DNA of 6,898 nt, taken from CAYLWW01 sp964387585 (lineage in GTDB: Bacteria; Pseudomonadota; Alphaproteobacteria; Rickettsiales; Midichloriaceae). The position numbers were made by a program, and so were the translations under genes. The notes below the pieces were generated by a model. The model ran no database searches, was not told where the DNA came from, and saw only the letters and a list, made by a program, of their open reading frames with translations. The stretch lies in contig CAYLWW010000077.1 in NCBI GenBank assembly GCA_964387585.1, positions 1-6,898 on the forward strand. Direction: 5' to 3'. This document shows, piece by piece, positions 6,889 through 6,898 of the stretch (its first letter is position 1; every line of letters begins with the position of its first letter).

Positions 6889-6898
6889 TAAGGGATGT

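Overview
The window is AT-rich DNA from what looks like an intracellular alphaproteobacterium of the order Rickettsiales. The ClpB sequence is of alphaproteobacterial type, the codon use is strongly A/T-biased, and both flanks hold decayed insertion sequences of several families. This combination fits an Orientia-like or IS-rich rickettsial endosymbiont genome. The genus is an inference and was not tested by any search.

Layout. Bases 1-495 are IS debris: a short 5' fragment resembling an IS982-family transposase, about 110 bases of unassigned C-rich sequence, then the frameshifted 3' end of an IS30-family transposase. Bases 602-2149 (minus strand) encode an exported trypsin-like serine protease with PDZ-like domains and an intact His-Asp-Ser triad. 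A 200-base divergent promoter region separates it from clpB (2350-4926, plus strand), an intact full-length disaggregase. After a 173-base gap with a good sigma70-type promoter comes grpE (5100-5744), the nucleotide exchange factor of DnaK. Bases 5745-6160 hold no recognisable gene but contain a 14-bp perfect hairpin. Bases 6161-6845 are a shrunken, multiply frameshifted IS5-family element. The window ends with a near-consensus sigma70 promoter (6860-6888) that fires rightward into sequence outside the window.

How the genes work together. The three intact genes form a protein quality-control cluster. ClpB pulls polypeptides out of aggregates together with DnaK/DnaJ, GrpE recharges DnaK, and the serine protease probably handles damaged proteins outside the cytoplasm. 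dnaK, dnaJ and hrcA are not in the window.

I did not find a clearly new biological system. The points most worth a second look are: the Nma111/DEG7-like architecture of the protease; several perfect palindromes inside or next to decayed transposases, one of which looks like a product of palindrome-templated mutation; an IS5 deletion joint where two family motifs are read from the same bases in two frames; and the strong promoter at the right edge.
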